DNA of 64,000 nucleotides from the NCBI GenBank assembly GCA_964571225.1, contig CAZNBB010000002.1:1-64000 (forward strand). Direction: 5' to 3'. This DNA comes from DATFML01 sp964571225. Lineage in GTDB: Bacteria; Pseudomonadota; Gammaproteobacteria; DATFLG01. The translations under genes were made by a program, and so were the position numbers. Under the pieces are notes generated by a model, which searched no databases, had not been told where the DNA came from, and saw nothing but the letters and a program-made list of their open reading frames with translations. Of the stretch, positions 11,442 to 19,546 are shown piece after piece; within the stretch, counting starts at the first letter, position 1, and the number at the start of each line of letters is the position of its first letter.

Positions 11442-11447
11442 TATAAT
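11442..11447 (+). promoter_or_regulatory. Candidate -10 element for ppc
   Basis: A consensus TATAAT lies about 50 bases upstream of the chosen ppc start. No clear -35 is visible at 16-18 bases. A start point near 11454 would exclude the upstream in-frame ATG at 11447, which supports the later start codon. Confidence 0.45.
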
Positions 11448-11494
11448 TGTGGTCCCTTGGCCCTGTATGCCGCGTCTCCATCGTGGCTTTTTTT

Positions 11495-14350
11495 ATGTCT
11501 ATGTCACCGAAGCGCAAAGAAAACCTGGGAGTCGAGCCGCCGCCGCGGGATAAGGAACTGCGGGCCAGGGTGCGATTGTTCGGCAACCTGCTCGGGAATG
11601 TGTTGCGGGACCAGGCCGGCGGCAAGGTCCTCGCGGCCGTCGAAGCACTGCGCAAGGGGTATATCCGGCTGCGCCAGGAGGAAAGCCCCCGCCTGCGCCT
11701 GCGGTTGGCCACCATGATCGAACGTCTCGAACCCGATGTTCTTACCCATGTGGTGCGGGCTTTCAACGTCTACTTCAGCTTGGTGAACATCGCCGAGGAA
11801 GCTTTCCAGCATCGTCAGCGCCGACGTGCCATCCGCTCCGGCGGTCCCCTGTGGCGAGGCTCCTTCGACGACACACTGCGGGAGTTCAACACCGAGGACA
11901 TGAATCGCGAGCAGCTGCAGAGTCTGCTCGACCAGACCTGCTACGTGCCGGTCTTCACGGCCCACCCCACAGAATCCAAACGCCGCACCATTATGGAGGC
12001 ACTGCGGCGCATTTTCGTGACCAGCGAGCAGTTGTACGACGCGCGTCTCAACAAGGAAGAGCGCGAACAGGTCATCGACGATCTGCGCACGCAGATCCAG
12101 ATTCTCTGGAAGACCGACGAAGTCCGCATCCACCGCCCGCGGGTGCGGGACGAAATCCGCAACGGCCTGTTCTATTTTCGCGAAAGTCTGTTTACCGCCG
12201 TGCCGGCCACCTATCGCAACCTGGAAAAAGCGATGGCGCGCATTTACGGCGCCGGCCCAGACGGAGCCTCGGCCATCAAGGTGCCCAGCATGCTGCGCTT
12301 CGGCTCCTGGATCGGAGGCGATCGCGACGGCAACCCGAACGTCAAACCGGAAACCACAGTGCTCGCACTGCGCCTGCAGATGCGCGAAGCGCTGTGCGAA
12401 TACCTGCGTCGCACCGAGGCGCTGGGTCATCTGCTGACCCACTCGATCTTGCTGTGCCAGCCATCCGACGCCCTGCTGGCCAGCATCCAGGCCGACGAGG
12501 AACGTTTCCCGAAGGCCTTCGGAGACCATCCGCGACGCTTCAGCCACGAGCCCTATCGACGCAAGCTCTACGTCATGCGCTACCGGCTGCGCCAGAACCT
12601 GCGCGAAGTGATCCGGCTGCTGGACGAGCAGGACAATCCTGCCCAGGGCAGCACCGACCACCGTTACCGATCGGAAGCGGAACTGCTGGAAGAGCTCTAC
12701 CTGATCCGCGACTCGCTGCGCCAGCATGGCGACGAAAAGGTCGCCGACCGGGAGCTGAAAGACCTGATCCGGCTGGTGGAGACCTTCGGCTTCTATCTCA
12801 TGCAACTGGATATCCGCCAGGAATCCACCCGCCATACCGAGGCGGTTGCCGAGTTGCTTTCTCGTTTTCCCGGCGCACTGGACTATCAGGCCATGGACGA
12901 AGACGAGCGCGTGCGGGCGCTTGCCGACGCGATTGCAGCCCAGGAGACCCCGGACCTGGATCGCAGTTCGCTGGACACTCGCACCCGCGAGACCCTGGAA
13001 GTCTTCGATGTCATGCGGCGCATGCGCGAGGATGTCAGCCCGCGCGCATTCGGCACCTACGTCATATCCATGACCCACAGCGCAAGTCACGTGCTGGAAG
13101 TGATGTTCCTGGCACGTCTCGCCGGACTGGTGGGAAAGACCGCCGACGGCTGGTCGTGCCAGATCCAGGTCAGCCCGTTGTTCGAGACCATTGAGGACCT
13201 CGCCCATGTCGAGCAGGTACTGACGCGGCTGCTCGACACCCCCGTGTACCGGGCCCTGCTGGCCGCATCGGGCAACTTGCAGGAAGTCATGCTCGGCTAT
13301 TCGGATTCGTGCAAGGACGGCGGCATTCTGGCCTCGGCCTGGAACCTGTACGAGGCCCAGAAGAAGATCATCAAGATCACCGAGGAGCGCGGCATTGACT
13401 GCCGCCTGTTCCACGGCCGCGGCGGCACCATCGGGCGAGGCGGCGGACCGACCCACGAGTCCATCCTCGCGCAGCCCCCCGGGACGGTGCACGGTCAGAT
13501 CAAGTTCACCGAGCAGGGCGAAGTGCTGTCGTACAAGTACAGCAATGCGGAAACGGCCATCTATGAGCTGACCATGGGCCTGACCGGGCTGCTCAAGGCC
13601 AGTCGCAGCATCGTGCAGCCGGCGGGACCGGACCGTAAGGACTACCTGGGCATCATGGACGAGCTTGCGCGGCTGGGCGAAGAGGCCTATCGCGACCTCA
13701 CCGACCGCACCGAGGGCTTCCTGGATTACTTCTACGAAGTGGCGCCGGTCAACGAAATCGCGCTGCTGAACATCGGCTCGCGGCCTTCCCATCGGGCTCG
13801 CGCCGACCGTTCGAAATCCTCCATCCGGGCCATACCCTGGGTGTTCGGCTGGGCCCAATCACGCCACACGCTGCCGGCCTGGTACGGGCTGGGCTACGCC
13901 CTCGAAACCTGGCGCGGCAACAGTCCCGAACGGCTGGCGAAGCTGCAGACCATGTACCGGGAATGGCCGTTCTTCCGCGCTCTGCTAAGCAACACGCAGA
14001 TGTCGCTTTTCAAGGCCGAGATGAACACCGCGTGGGAATACGCCAGCACCCTGGCCAAGGACGCCGAGTCCGCCGGACAGATATACCGACGGATCCGAGA
14101 CGAATATCAGCGCACGCTGACCCAGGTATTGAACGTAGCCCACACGCAGGTGCTGCTGGAGGAAAATCCGGCCCTGTTTCTGTCGCTGTCACGGCGCAAT
14201 CCCTACCTGGACCCGCTCAACCACATTCAACTGGTACTGCTCAAGCGTTACCGGGATACGGTGGTACCGGAGGAGCAGCGCGAACACTGGCGCGATCCCT
14301 TGCTGCGCTCGATCAACGCCATCGCCGGCGGGCAGCGCAATACCGGCTGA
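11495..14350 (+). CDS. ppc: Phosphoenolpyruvate carboxylase
   Basis: Carboxylates phosphoenolpyruvate to oxaloacetate, refilling the TCA cycle. About 951 residues from the ATG at 11495 (an alternative ATG lies at 11501). The first PEPC signature is VFTAHPTESKRRTIMEALRR with the catalytic His. The second is HGRGGTIGRGGGPTHESI with the glycine-rich catalytic loop. LDIRQESTRHTEAV and the C-terminal NPYLDPLNHIQLVLLKR are also typical, and the sequence ends in the conserved NTG tail. No clear Shine-Dalgarno precedes either ATG; a T-run does. Confidence 0.95.
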   Translation: MSMSPKRKENLGVEPPPRDKELRARVRLFGNLLGNVLRDQAGGKVLAAVEALRKGYIRLRQEESPRLRLRLATMIERLEPDVLTHVVRAFNVYFSLVNIAEEAFQHRQRRRAIRSGGPLWRGSFDDTLREFNTEDMNREQLQSLLDQTCYVPVFTAHPTESKRRTIMEALRRIFVTSEQLYDARLNKEEREQVIDDLRTQIQILWKTDEVRIHRPRVRDEIRNGLFYFRESLFTAVPATYRNLEKAMARIYGAGPDGASAIKVPSMLRFGSWIGGDRDGNPNVKPETTVLALRLQMREALCEYLRRTEALGHLLTHSILLCQPSDALLASIQADEERFPKAFGDHPRRFSHEPYRRKLYVMRYRLRQNLREVIRLLDEQDNPAQGSTDHRYRSEAELLEELYLIRDSLRQHGDEKVADRELKDLIRLVETFGFYLMQLDIRQESTRHTEAVAELLSRFPGALDYQAMDEDERVRALADAIAAQETPDLDRSSLDTRTRETLEVFDVMRRMREDVSPRAFGTYVISMTHSASHVLEVMFLARLAGLVGKTADGWSCQIQVSPLFETIEDLAHVEQVLTRLLDTPVYRALLAASGNLQEVMLGYSDSCKDGGILASAWNLYEAQKKIIKITEERGIDCRLFHGRGGTIGRGGGPTHESILAQPPGTVHGQIKFTEQGEVLSYKYSNAETAIYELTMGLTGLLKASRSIVQPAGPDRKDYLGIMDELARLGEEAYRDLTDRTEGFLDYFYEVAPVNEIALLNIGSRPSHRARADRSKSSIRAIPWVFGWAQSRHTLPAWYGLGYALETWRGNSPERLAKLQTMYREWPFFRALLSNTQMSLFKAEMNTAWEYASTLAKDAESAGQIYRRIRDEYQRTLTQVLNVAHTQVLLEENPALFLSLSRRNPYLDPLNHIQLVLLKRYRDTVVPEEQREHWRDPLLRSINAIAGGQRNTG

Positions 14351-14382
14351 CACGCCGGTCAAGCGGATCGCAGGGGGACAGG

Positions 14383-14763
14383 TCAGGCGACCTGAACGGG
14401 GATGGCGTTACGGCAATGGCTGATGCGGTTGGCGGCGTCGAGGTACACCAAGGTTGGCTTGAAGGCCGCCGCTTCCTGCTGACTGAGCACAGCGTAGGTG
14501 CAGATAATGACCCGGTCGCCGGGGCTGGCCTTGTGGGCGGCGGCACCATTGACGGAAATCACGCCCGAACCTTCCTCGGCACGAATGGCGTAGGTCACGA
14601 ACCGCTCGCCGTTATCCACGTTGTAGATATGGATCTGCTCGTACTCGCGGATGCCGGCGGCCTCGAGCAAGGCGGAGTCTATAGCGCAGGACCCCTCGTA
14701 TTCGAGCTCGGCATGGGTCACGCGGGCATGGTGCAGCTTGGCTTTGAGCAAGGTGAGTTGCAT
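14383..14763 (-). CDS. panD: Aspartate 1-decarboxylase
   Basis: Pyruvoyl enzyme that makes beta-alanine from aspartate for pantothenate synthesis. The 126-residue proenzyme has the autocleavage site at Gly24-Ser25 in YEGSCAID. The downstream IYNVDNGERFVTYAI and GAAAHKASPGDRVIICTYA are family hallmarks. It is the last gene of the panB-panC-panD series, separated from panC by 88 bases. It converges on ppc. Confidence 0.96.
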   Translation of the reverse strand: MQLTLLKAKLHHARVTHAELEYEGSCAIDSALLEAAGIREYEQIHIYNVDNGERFVTYAIRAEEGSGVISVNGAAAHKASPGDRVIICTYAVLSQQEAAAFKPTLVYLDAANRISHCRNAIPVQVA

Positions 14764-14851
14764 GGTGAAACAGCTCCAGCTCTCATCGACCGGAACGTCC
14801 TATTATCAGCGATCCCCCCAGAGCACGCAATGCGCACGCCGGCGGCTCTCC

Positions 14852-15706
14852 CTAACTGACTGATACCGCGACATTGTCGATCAGGCGGGTCCGACCCAGC
14901 CGGGCCGCCCCCAGGACCACGAGCCCTTCACCGGCATCGCCGGCCGGCTGAGACAGATCGGCGGCACGGCGCACGCTGACATAGTCCGGCGCGAACCCGC
15001 CTCCCGCCAGGGAGGTCATGGCGTCGGCTTCAAGGGCGCTGTAGTCCCGGCCCCCGGCCTGCAGGCGGCTCGCCACCTGCGCCAGAACACGGTGCAGAAG
15101 CGGTGCGCGCTGCCGTTCTTCGGCGGTGAGATAGCGGTTGCGCGAGCTCAACGCCAGACCGTCGGGCTCTCGGACGGTGGGCACACCCACCACCTCCACC
15201 GGCCAGCACAGGTCCGCCACCATGCGGCGCACCACCAGCAGTTGCTGGAAATCCTTTTCGCCGAAGACCGCCACATCCGGCTGGACCATGTTGAACAGCT
15301 TTCCCACCACGGTGGCCACGCCGGCAAAGTGGCCGGGGCGCGCAGCCCCTTCCAGCCCGGAGCCCAGCTCAGGCACCTCGATGCGAGTGACCGCCGACGC
15401 TCCGCCCGGGTACATCACTTCGACGGCGGGCAGAAACAACAGGTCGGTCCCCGCGCCCCGCAGGGCCCGTTCGTCGTCCCCGGGGGTGCGGGGATAGGCG
15501 GCATAGTCCTCACCCGGCCCGAACTGGAGCGGATTGACGAATACGCTGGCAACCACCCGCTCGCACAGCGCCCTGGCACGCGCCACCAGGGCCAGATGGC
15601 CGTCATGCAGGTTGCCCATGGTGGGCACAAATCCAACCCGCACATTCTCCTCGCGCCACTGCCCGATAAGCCGGCGCAGGGCATCCAGTTGCGTGACTGT
15701 CTCCAT
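14852..15706 (-). CDS. panC: Pantothenate synthetase
   Basis: Condenses pantoate with beta-alanine using ATP. 284 residues from the ATG at 15706. Motifs are GFVPTMGNLHDGHLALV with the HxGH ATP site, SVFVNPLQFGPGEDYAAYPR, GEKDFQQLLVVRRMV and LALSSRNRYL with the KMSKS-equivalent loop. The frame stays open far upstream, but that stretch is antiparallel shadow of panB. Start lies 14 bases after the panB stop. Confidence 0.96.
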   Translation of the reverse strand: METVTQLDALRRLIGQWREENVRVGFVPTMGNLHDGHLALVARARALCERVVASVFVNPLQFGPGEDYAAYPRTPGDDERALRGAGTDLLFLPAVEVMYPGGASAVTRIEVPELGSGLEGAARPGHFAGVATVVGKLFNMVQPDVAVFGEKDFQQLLVVRRMVADLCWPVEVVGVPTVREPDGLALSSRNRYLTAEERQRAPLLHRVLAQVASRLQAGGRDYSALEADAMTSLAGGGFAPDYVSVRRAADLSQPAGDAGEGLVVLGAARLGRTRLIDNVAVSVS

Positions 15707-15720
15707 ACCGGGGGAATCGA

Positions 15721-16533
15721 TCAGTAGCTGTGCTCGGGGCCCGGGAAGGCACCGGATTTGACCGCCTGGACATAGCTCTGCAGCGCTGCGGAAACGCTGT
15801 CGTGCCCGACCAGGAAGTCCTTGACGAAGCGCGGACGTCTGCCGGGCGTGACGCCCAGCATGTCGTAGAGCACCAGCACCTGACCGTCGCAGGCGGCACC
15901 GGCCCCGATACCGATCACGGGAATGGAAAGCCGGTCCGTGATCTGCGCGGCCAGTTCCGCCGGCACACATTCCAGAACCAGCAACCCCGCGCCGGCCCGC
16001 TCCAGAGCCAGGGCGTCGGCGACGATGGTCTGTGCCGTGTCGGCGTCCCGCCCCTGCACCCGGTAGCCACCCAGCTTGTGGACGGACTGGGGCAGCAATC
16101 CCAGATGCCCGCACACCGGTATGCCGCGCGTGGTCAACGCCTGCACAACGTCCGCAACCACCGCTCCGCCTTCCAGCTTGACCATATGGGCCCCGCCCTC
16201 GGCCATCAAGCGGGCCGCATTGTCGAGGGCCTTGTCGGGCCCGGCGTAGGTCATGAACGGCATGTCCACGACCCGCAGGGCACGGCCGGCGCCGCGGGCC
16301 ACGCAGGCGCCGTGGTAAATCATATCCGCCAGAGTGACGGGCAGCGTGGAATCGCGCCCCTGCACCACATTGCCCAGCGAATCGCCCACCAGCAGCACAT
16401 CCACCCCGGCCGTCTGCGCCTGGCCGGCGAAACTGGCGTCGTAGGCGGTCAGACAGGCGATCTTCTCGCCCGCCTGCTTCATGCGGGCAAGCTCGGCGAG
16501 GGTCACGGGTTGTCGCGAGTTATCGGTCGTCAT
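15721..16533 (-). CDS. panB: 3-methyl-2-oxobutanoate hydroxymethyltransferase
   Basis: Makes ketopantoate from ketoisovalerate and 5,10-methylene-THF, the first committed step to pantothenate. 270 residues with ACLTAYDASFAGQAQTAG, LLVGDSLGNVVQG (metal and substrate binding), VKLEGG, GHLGLLPQSVHKLGGYRVQG and IGIGAGAACDGQVLVLYDMLG. It follows the deoxynucleoside kinase gene by 78 bases and leads directly into panC. Confidence 0.97.
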   Translation of the reverse strand: MTTDNSRQPVTLAELARMKQAGEKIACLTAYDASFAGQAQTAGVDVLLVGDSLGNVVQGRDSTLPVTLADMIYHGACVARGAGRALRVVDMPFMTYAGPDKALDNAARLMAEGGAHMVKLEGGAVVADVVQALTTRGIPVCGHLGLLPQSVHKLGGYRVQGRDADTAQTIVADALALERAGAGLLVLECVPAELAAQITDRLSIPVIGIGAGAACDGQVLVLYDMLGVTPGRRPRFVKDFLVGHDSVSAALQSYVQAVKSGAFPGPEHSY

Positions 16534-16611
16534 GGTCAGCGTATTCCGCCCGGGGAGCCGGCGGCCGGCCCATCCACGCAGGCACGGCCGGTGTGCGGCG
16601 AATGTGTCAGT

Positions 16612-17262
16612 TTACAGGGAAACCGGGGCGGGATTGAAATAGTGCCGCCCGCTGCGCACCGAGCGGATGCGATCGAGCAGCATGCCGTAGTCGGCATCGC
16701 CGGCCACCAGGTTGATCTCCGCCGCGTTGACAATCAGCAGGGGAGCATCGCTGTAATGGTGGAAAAAGGTGGTATAGGCGTCCGACAAACGCTCCAGATA
16801 CGCGATTTCGATGCGCTGTTCGTGGGCGATGCCGCGCCTGGCGATGCGCCGGCGCAGCACTTCCACCGGTGCCTGCAGGTAAATCACCAGATCCGGTACC
16901 GGGGCGTCCACCGTGAGGCTGGCGTAGACCTGCTCGTAGAGCTTGTACTCCTGATCGTCCAGCGTCAGCCGCGCAAACAGCCTGTCCTTCTCCATCAGAA
17001 AGTCGGACACCCGCACCGGCCGGAACAGATCATGCTGGCGCAGCTCCTGCATTTGACGGGCGCGCTGGAACAGAAAGAACAGCTGGGTCGGCAGGGCACC
17101 TTCGCGGGGGTTCTGGTAGAAACGCTCGAGGAACGGATTCTCTTCGGCCCCTTCCAACAGCAACTCGCTGCCGAAGCTCTTGGCAAGGCGCCTGGCGAGG
17201 CTGGTCTTGCCTACCCCGATCGGTCCTTCCACCACGATGTAATCGGGATCGCTCTGCGTCAT
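16612..17262 (-). CDS. Deoxynucleoside kinase-family protein
   Basis: A 216-residue P-loop kinase of the dCK/dGK family, which phosphorylates deoxynucleosides. P-loop: IVVEGPIGVGKTSLARRLAK. The DRY-like region is RVSDFLMEKDRLFA, and the LID arginines are in VLRRRIARRGIAHEQRI. The ATG at 17262 overlaps the folK stop in an ATGA arrangement, so translational coupling is likely. This kinase is regularly found between folK and panB in gammaproteobacteria; its physiological substrate is not established there. Confidence 0.85.
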   Translation of the reverse strand: MTQSDPDYIVVEGPIGVGKTSLARRLAKSFGSELLLEGAEENPFLERFYQNPREGALPTQLFFLFQRARQMQELRQHDLFRPVRVSDFLMEKDRLFARLTLDDQEYKLYEQVYASLTVDAPVPDLVIYLQAPVEVLRRRIARRGIAHEQRIEIAYLERLSDAYTTFFHHYSDAPLLIVNAAEINLVAGDADYGMLLDRIRSVRSGRHYFNPAPVSL

Positions 17263-17750
17263 GCCCCTTCCACCTTTTCCAGACCCGCACGGGGACATGC
17301 CTGCAACAGGTCGTCCAGCGATCCGCGCCCCGGAATCCGCAGGTGCGGTGCAATCTCCGCCAATGGGTAGAGCACGAATGCCCTCTCATGCATCCCCGGA
17401 TGGGGCACGGTAAGACCGTCCTCGCCCAGTTCCAGATCTCCATACAGCAGCAGATCAAGATCCAGCGTACGGGGTCCCCAATGCCGGCCGCGCACACGCT
17501 TGTGGGCGGCTTCGATGGCCTGCAGATGCTTGAGCAGGGTCAGCGGCGGCAGAGTCGTGTCCAGCGCCGCCACCGCATTGATATAGTCGGGCTGGTCCGG
17601 CGGACCCATGGGCGGACTGCGGTACAGCGCCGATACCGGGCCCAAGCGGGTATTGGGCAGCGCATCCAGCGCCTGAAGTGCACGGCGCACCTGCGCCGCC
17701 GGATCCTGCAGATTGCTGCCCAGCCCGATATAAGCCCTGCTCAGGCTCAA
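17259..17750 (-). CDS. folK: 2-amino-4-hydroxy-6-hydroxymethyldihydropteridine pyrophosphokinase
   Basis: Pyrophosphorylates 6-hydroxymethyl-7,8-dihydropterin in folate synthesis. About 163 residues: AYIGLGSNLQDPAAQVRRAL, VSALYRSPPMGPPDQPDYIN, and the diagnostic RGRHWGPRTLDLDLLLYGD followed by VPHPGMHERAFVLYPLAEI. No ATG is suitable. A TTG at 17750 overlaps the pcnB stop (TTGA), which is the best start. The long upstream extension of this frame is shadow of pcnB. Confidence 0.92.
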   Translation of the reverse strand: MSLSRAYIGLGSNLQDPAAQVRRALQALDALPNTRLGPVSALYRSPPMGPPDQPDYINAVAALDTTLPPLTLLKHLQAIEAAHKRVRGRHWGPRTLDLDLLLYGDLELGEDGLTVPHPGMHERAFVLYPLAEIAPHLRIPGRGSLDDLLQACPRAGLEKVEGA

Positions 17751-19093
17751 CCGGCCGCCTCCCCGGAAGCCCGGCGCGGCGAACGCCGACGCCGGCGTTT
17801 GCGTGGCGCCCCGCCTTCGGTACGCCGATCCCGTTCCTCCGGTTCCAGGGTCTGGAATTCCGTCCACCACTGACAGAGTTCCTCCGGGACCTCGCCACTT
17901 TCGCCGCGCAGCAACAGGAAATCGTAGGCGGCCCGAAAGCGCGGGTTGCCCAGCAGCCGCTGCGGGCGTTTGCCGGTGCGCTGTTCGAAACGGGGCTGCA
18001 GCGCCCAGATCTCGCGCATGGGCAGGCTGAACCGCTTGGGCAGCGAAACATGCCGGCATTGATCGCTCACGATCTGGCGGCCTGCCGACTGGATCGCCTG
18101 GGCTTCGGTCATGCCCTCCTCGCGGAAACGGGTCAGCCAACGGCTCATTGGAGCCCACAGCAGAGCCGCGAACAGGAACGCAGGCGTCACCGGTTTGTCC
18201 GCATTCACCCGCGCATCGGTGTTGGCAAGGGCCTTGGCAAGCAGCGTCTGGGGAAAGCCTTGCGTCTCCTGGGCAAGGGCCTCCTCGGTGAACGGGAACA
18301 GGTGATCGAACAGATCGTAATGGCGCAGCAGCTCATAGCTCGGCAGGGCGGCACCGGACATGAACAGTTTGAGTATCTCCTCGTACAGGCGGGCCGGCGG
18401 CATTTCTCTCAGCAGGTGGCCCAGTTCCCAAAGCGGCCCCTCGCTGTCCGGATGGATACGAAAGCCCAGCTTGGCGGCAAAGCGTACGGCGCGCAGCATG
18501 CGCACCGGATCCTCGCGATAGCGGCGTTCCGGGTCGCCGATCAACCGCAGCACCCCGTCCTTGAGATCCGCCATGCCGCCGACGTAATCCACGACAGAGA
18601 AGTCGGCGATGTTGTAATACAGGGCGTTGACGGTGAAGTCCCGCCTCCAGGCATCTTCCTCGAGGGTGCCGTAGACATTGTCGCGCAGGATGCGACCGTT
18701 CTCGATGCGCCGAGCCTGTCCGTCGTCTTCCTCTTCCTCGTCATCCTCGTCGGGCGCGTACAGGGCCCGGAAGGTGGCCACCTCGATCACTTCACGGCCG
18801 AACACCACGTGGGCCAGGCGGAAACGACGCCCGATCAGGCGGCAATTGCGAAACAGTTGCCGAACCTGCTCGGGATGGGCGTCGGTGCCCACGTCGAAAT
18901 CCTTGGGCTCGCGCCCGAGCAGCAGATCGCGCACGCCGCCGCCCACCAGGTAGGCCTGGTAACCGGCGTTGTGGAGGCGATAGAGCACCTTGACCGCATT
19001 CGGGCTGATGCTGGCCCTCGAGATGGTGTGCTCGGGGCGCGCGATCACGGCGGGCTCGGCGGCATACTCCGGTGTCTTCTCTTCGCTGGTCAC
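17747..19093 (-). CDS. pcnB: Poly(A) polymerase I
   Basis: Adds 3' poly(A) tails that promote RNA decay. 448 residues. The nucleotidyltransferase head has AYLVGGGVRDLLLGREPKDFD followed by GRRFRLAHVVFG and the RRDFTVNALYYN motif. LIGDPERRYREDPVRMLRAVR is the tRNA-NT/PAP RNA-binding signature. An acidic insert (DEDDEEEEDD) lies near residue 115. The C terminus is strongly basic (RKRRRRRSPRR), typical of PcnB and absent from CCA-adding enzymes. It heads the pcnB-folK-kinase-panB-panC group. Confidence 0.93.
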   Translation of the reverse strand: MTSEEKTPEYAAEPAVIARPEHTISRASISPNAVKVLYRLHNAGYQAYLVGGGVRDLLLGREPKDFDVGTDAHPEQVRQLFRNCRLIGRRFRLAHVVFGREVIEVATFRALYAPDEDDEEEEDDGQARRIENGRILRDNVYGTLEEDAWRRDFTVNALYYNIADFSVVDYVGGMADLKDGVLRLIGDPERRYREDPVRMLRAVRFAAKLGFRIHPDSEGPLWELGHLLREMPPARLYEEILKLFMSGAALPSYELLRHYDLFDHLFPFTEEALAQETQGFPQTLLAKALANTDARVNADKPVTPAFLFAALLWAPMSRWLTRFREEGMTEAQAIQSAGRQIVSDQCRHVSLPKRFSLPMREIWALQPRFEQRTGKRPQRLLGNPRFRAAYDFLLLRGESGEVPEELCQWWTEFQTLEPEERDRRTEGGAPRKRRRRRSPRRASGEAAG

Positions 19094-19103
19094 AGCGCTC
19101 CAC

Positions 19104-19131
19104 TTGTGGAATCAAAACTGGCGCGTATAAT
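19104..19131 (+). promoter_or_regulatory. Promoter of tRNA-Glu
   Basis: TTGTGG (19104-19109) and a consensus TATAAT (19126-19131) are separated by 16 bases. The expected start near 19138 leaves a ~35-base leader before the tRNA. The site lies in the divergent spacer with pcnB. Confidence 0.55.
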
Positions 19132-19172
19132 ACCATCCCTTCGATTCGCGTGCAGATCGCGGACCAGGCTTC

Positions 19173-19248
19173 GCTCCCATCGTCTAGCGGTCCAGGACGT
19201 CGCCCTCTCACGGCGAAAACCGGGGTTCGATTCCCCGTGGGAGCGCCA
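19173..19248 (+). tRNA. tRNA-Glu (anticodon CTC)
   Basis: A complete cloverleaf: acceptor GCTCCCA/TGGGAGC, anticodon stem TCGCC/GGCGA with loop CTCTCAC (anticodon CTC), and T arm CGGGG-TTCGATT-CCCCG. CCA is encoded at 19246-19248. The body closely resembles E. coli tRNA-Glu but that one has anticodon TTC. The CTC form reads only GAG, so a TTC species must exist elsewhere in the genome. Confidence 0.95.
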
Positions 19249-19546
19249 TTCCCGCCGCTTCGGAAGCGCCCGGCGACCGACGTCCACATGGCGCCCCGGG
19301 CGCAGAACCACGGCCGGCAATCCGGCCTCGGCCCACAGCCCTGCTTCCCCGCAACCCTATGGCGACATGTTGAGCCGGTTCACGTCGGTGGCAACCCGTC
19401 CCCTGAGAAGGGTACCGGATACCCGACTCGCGATCCGGCCACCACCGGCTAAAACCGGGGCTGGCTTGGGGGCTTCAACCGCCGGTACAATTCTCATTTT
19501 TGTCAGATCGCAGCCCGCCTTCAGGCCGGGCCGCCGGTGAACCGTA
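19249..19546. other. Intergenic region before the arn cluster
   Basis: No coding frame with recognisable features and no clear intrinsic terminator for the tRNA. A TACAAT hexamer at about 19488-19493, roughly 55 bases upstream of arnT, is a possible -10 for the arn cluster, but no good -35 accompanies it. Confidence 0.4.

Noticed and set aside
11504..13858. Very long minus-strand open frame (784 codons) opposite ppc
   Set aside because: It is antisense to the strongly conserved ppc frame; its product is a typical GC-rich mirror translation without domains or a Shine-Dalgarno.
15707..16114. 136-codon N-terminal extension of panC
   Set aside because: It runs through panB in another frame and consists of shadow sequence; the ATG at 15706 gives a normal-length enzyme.
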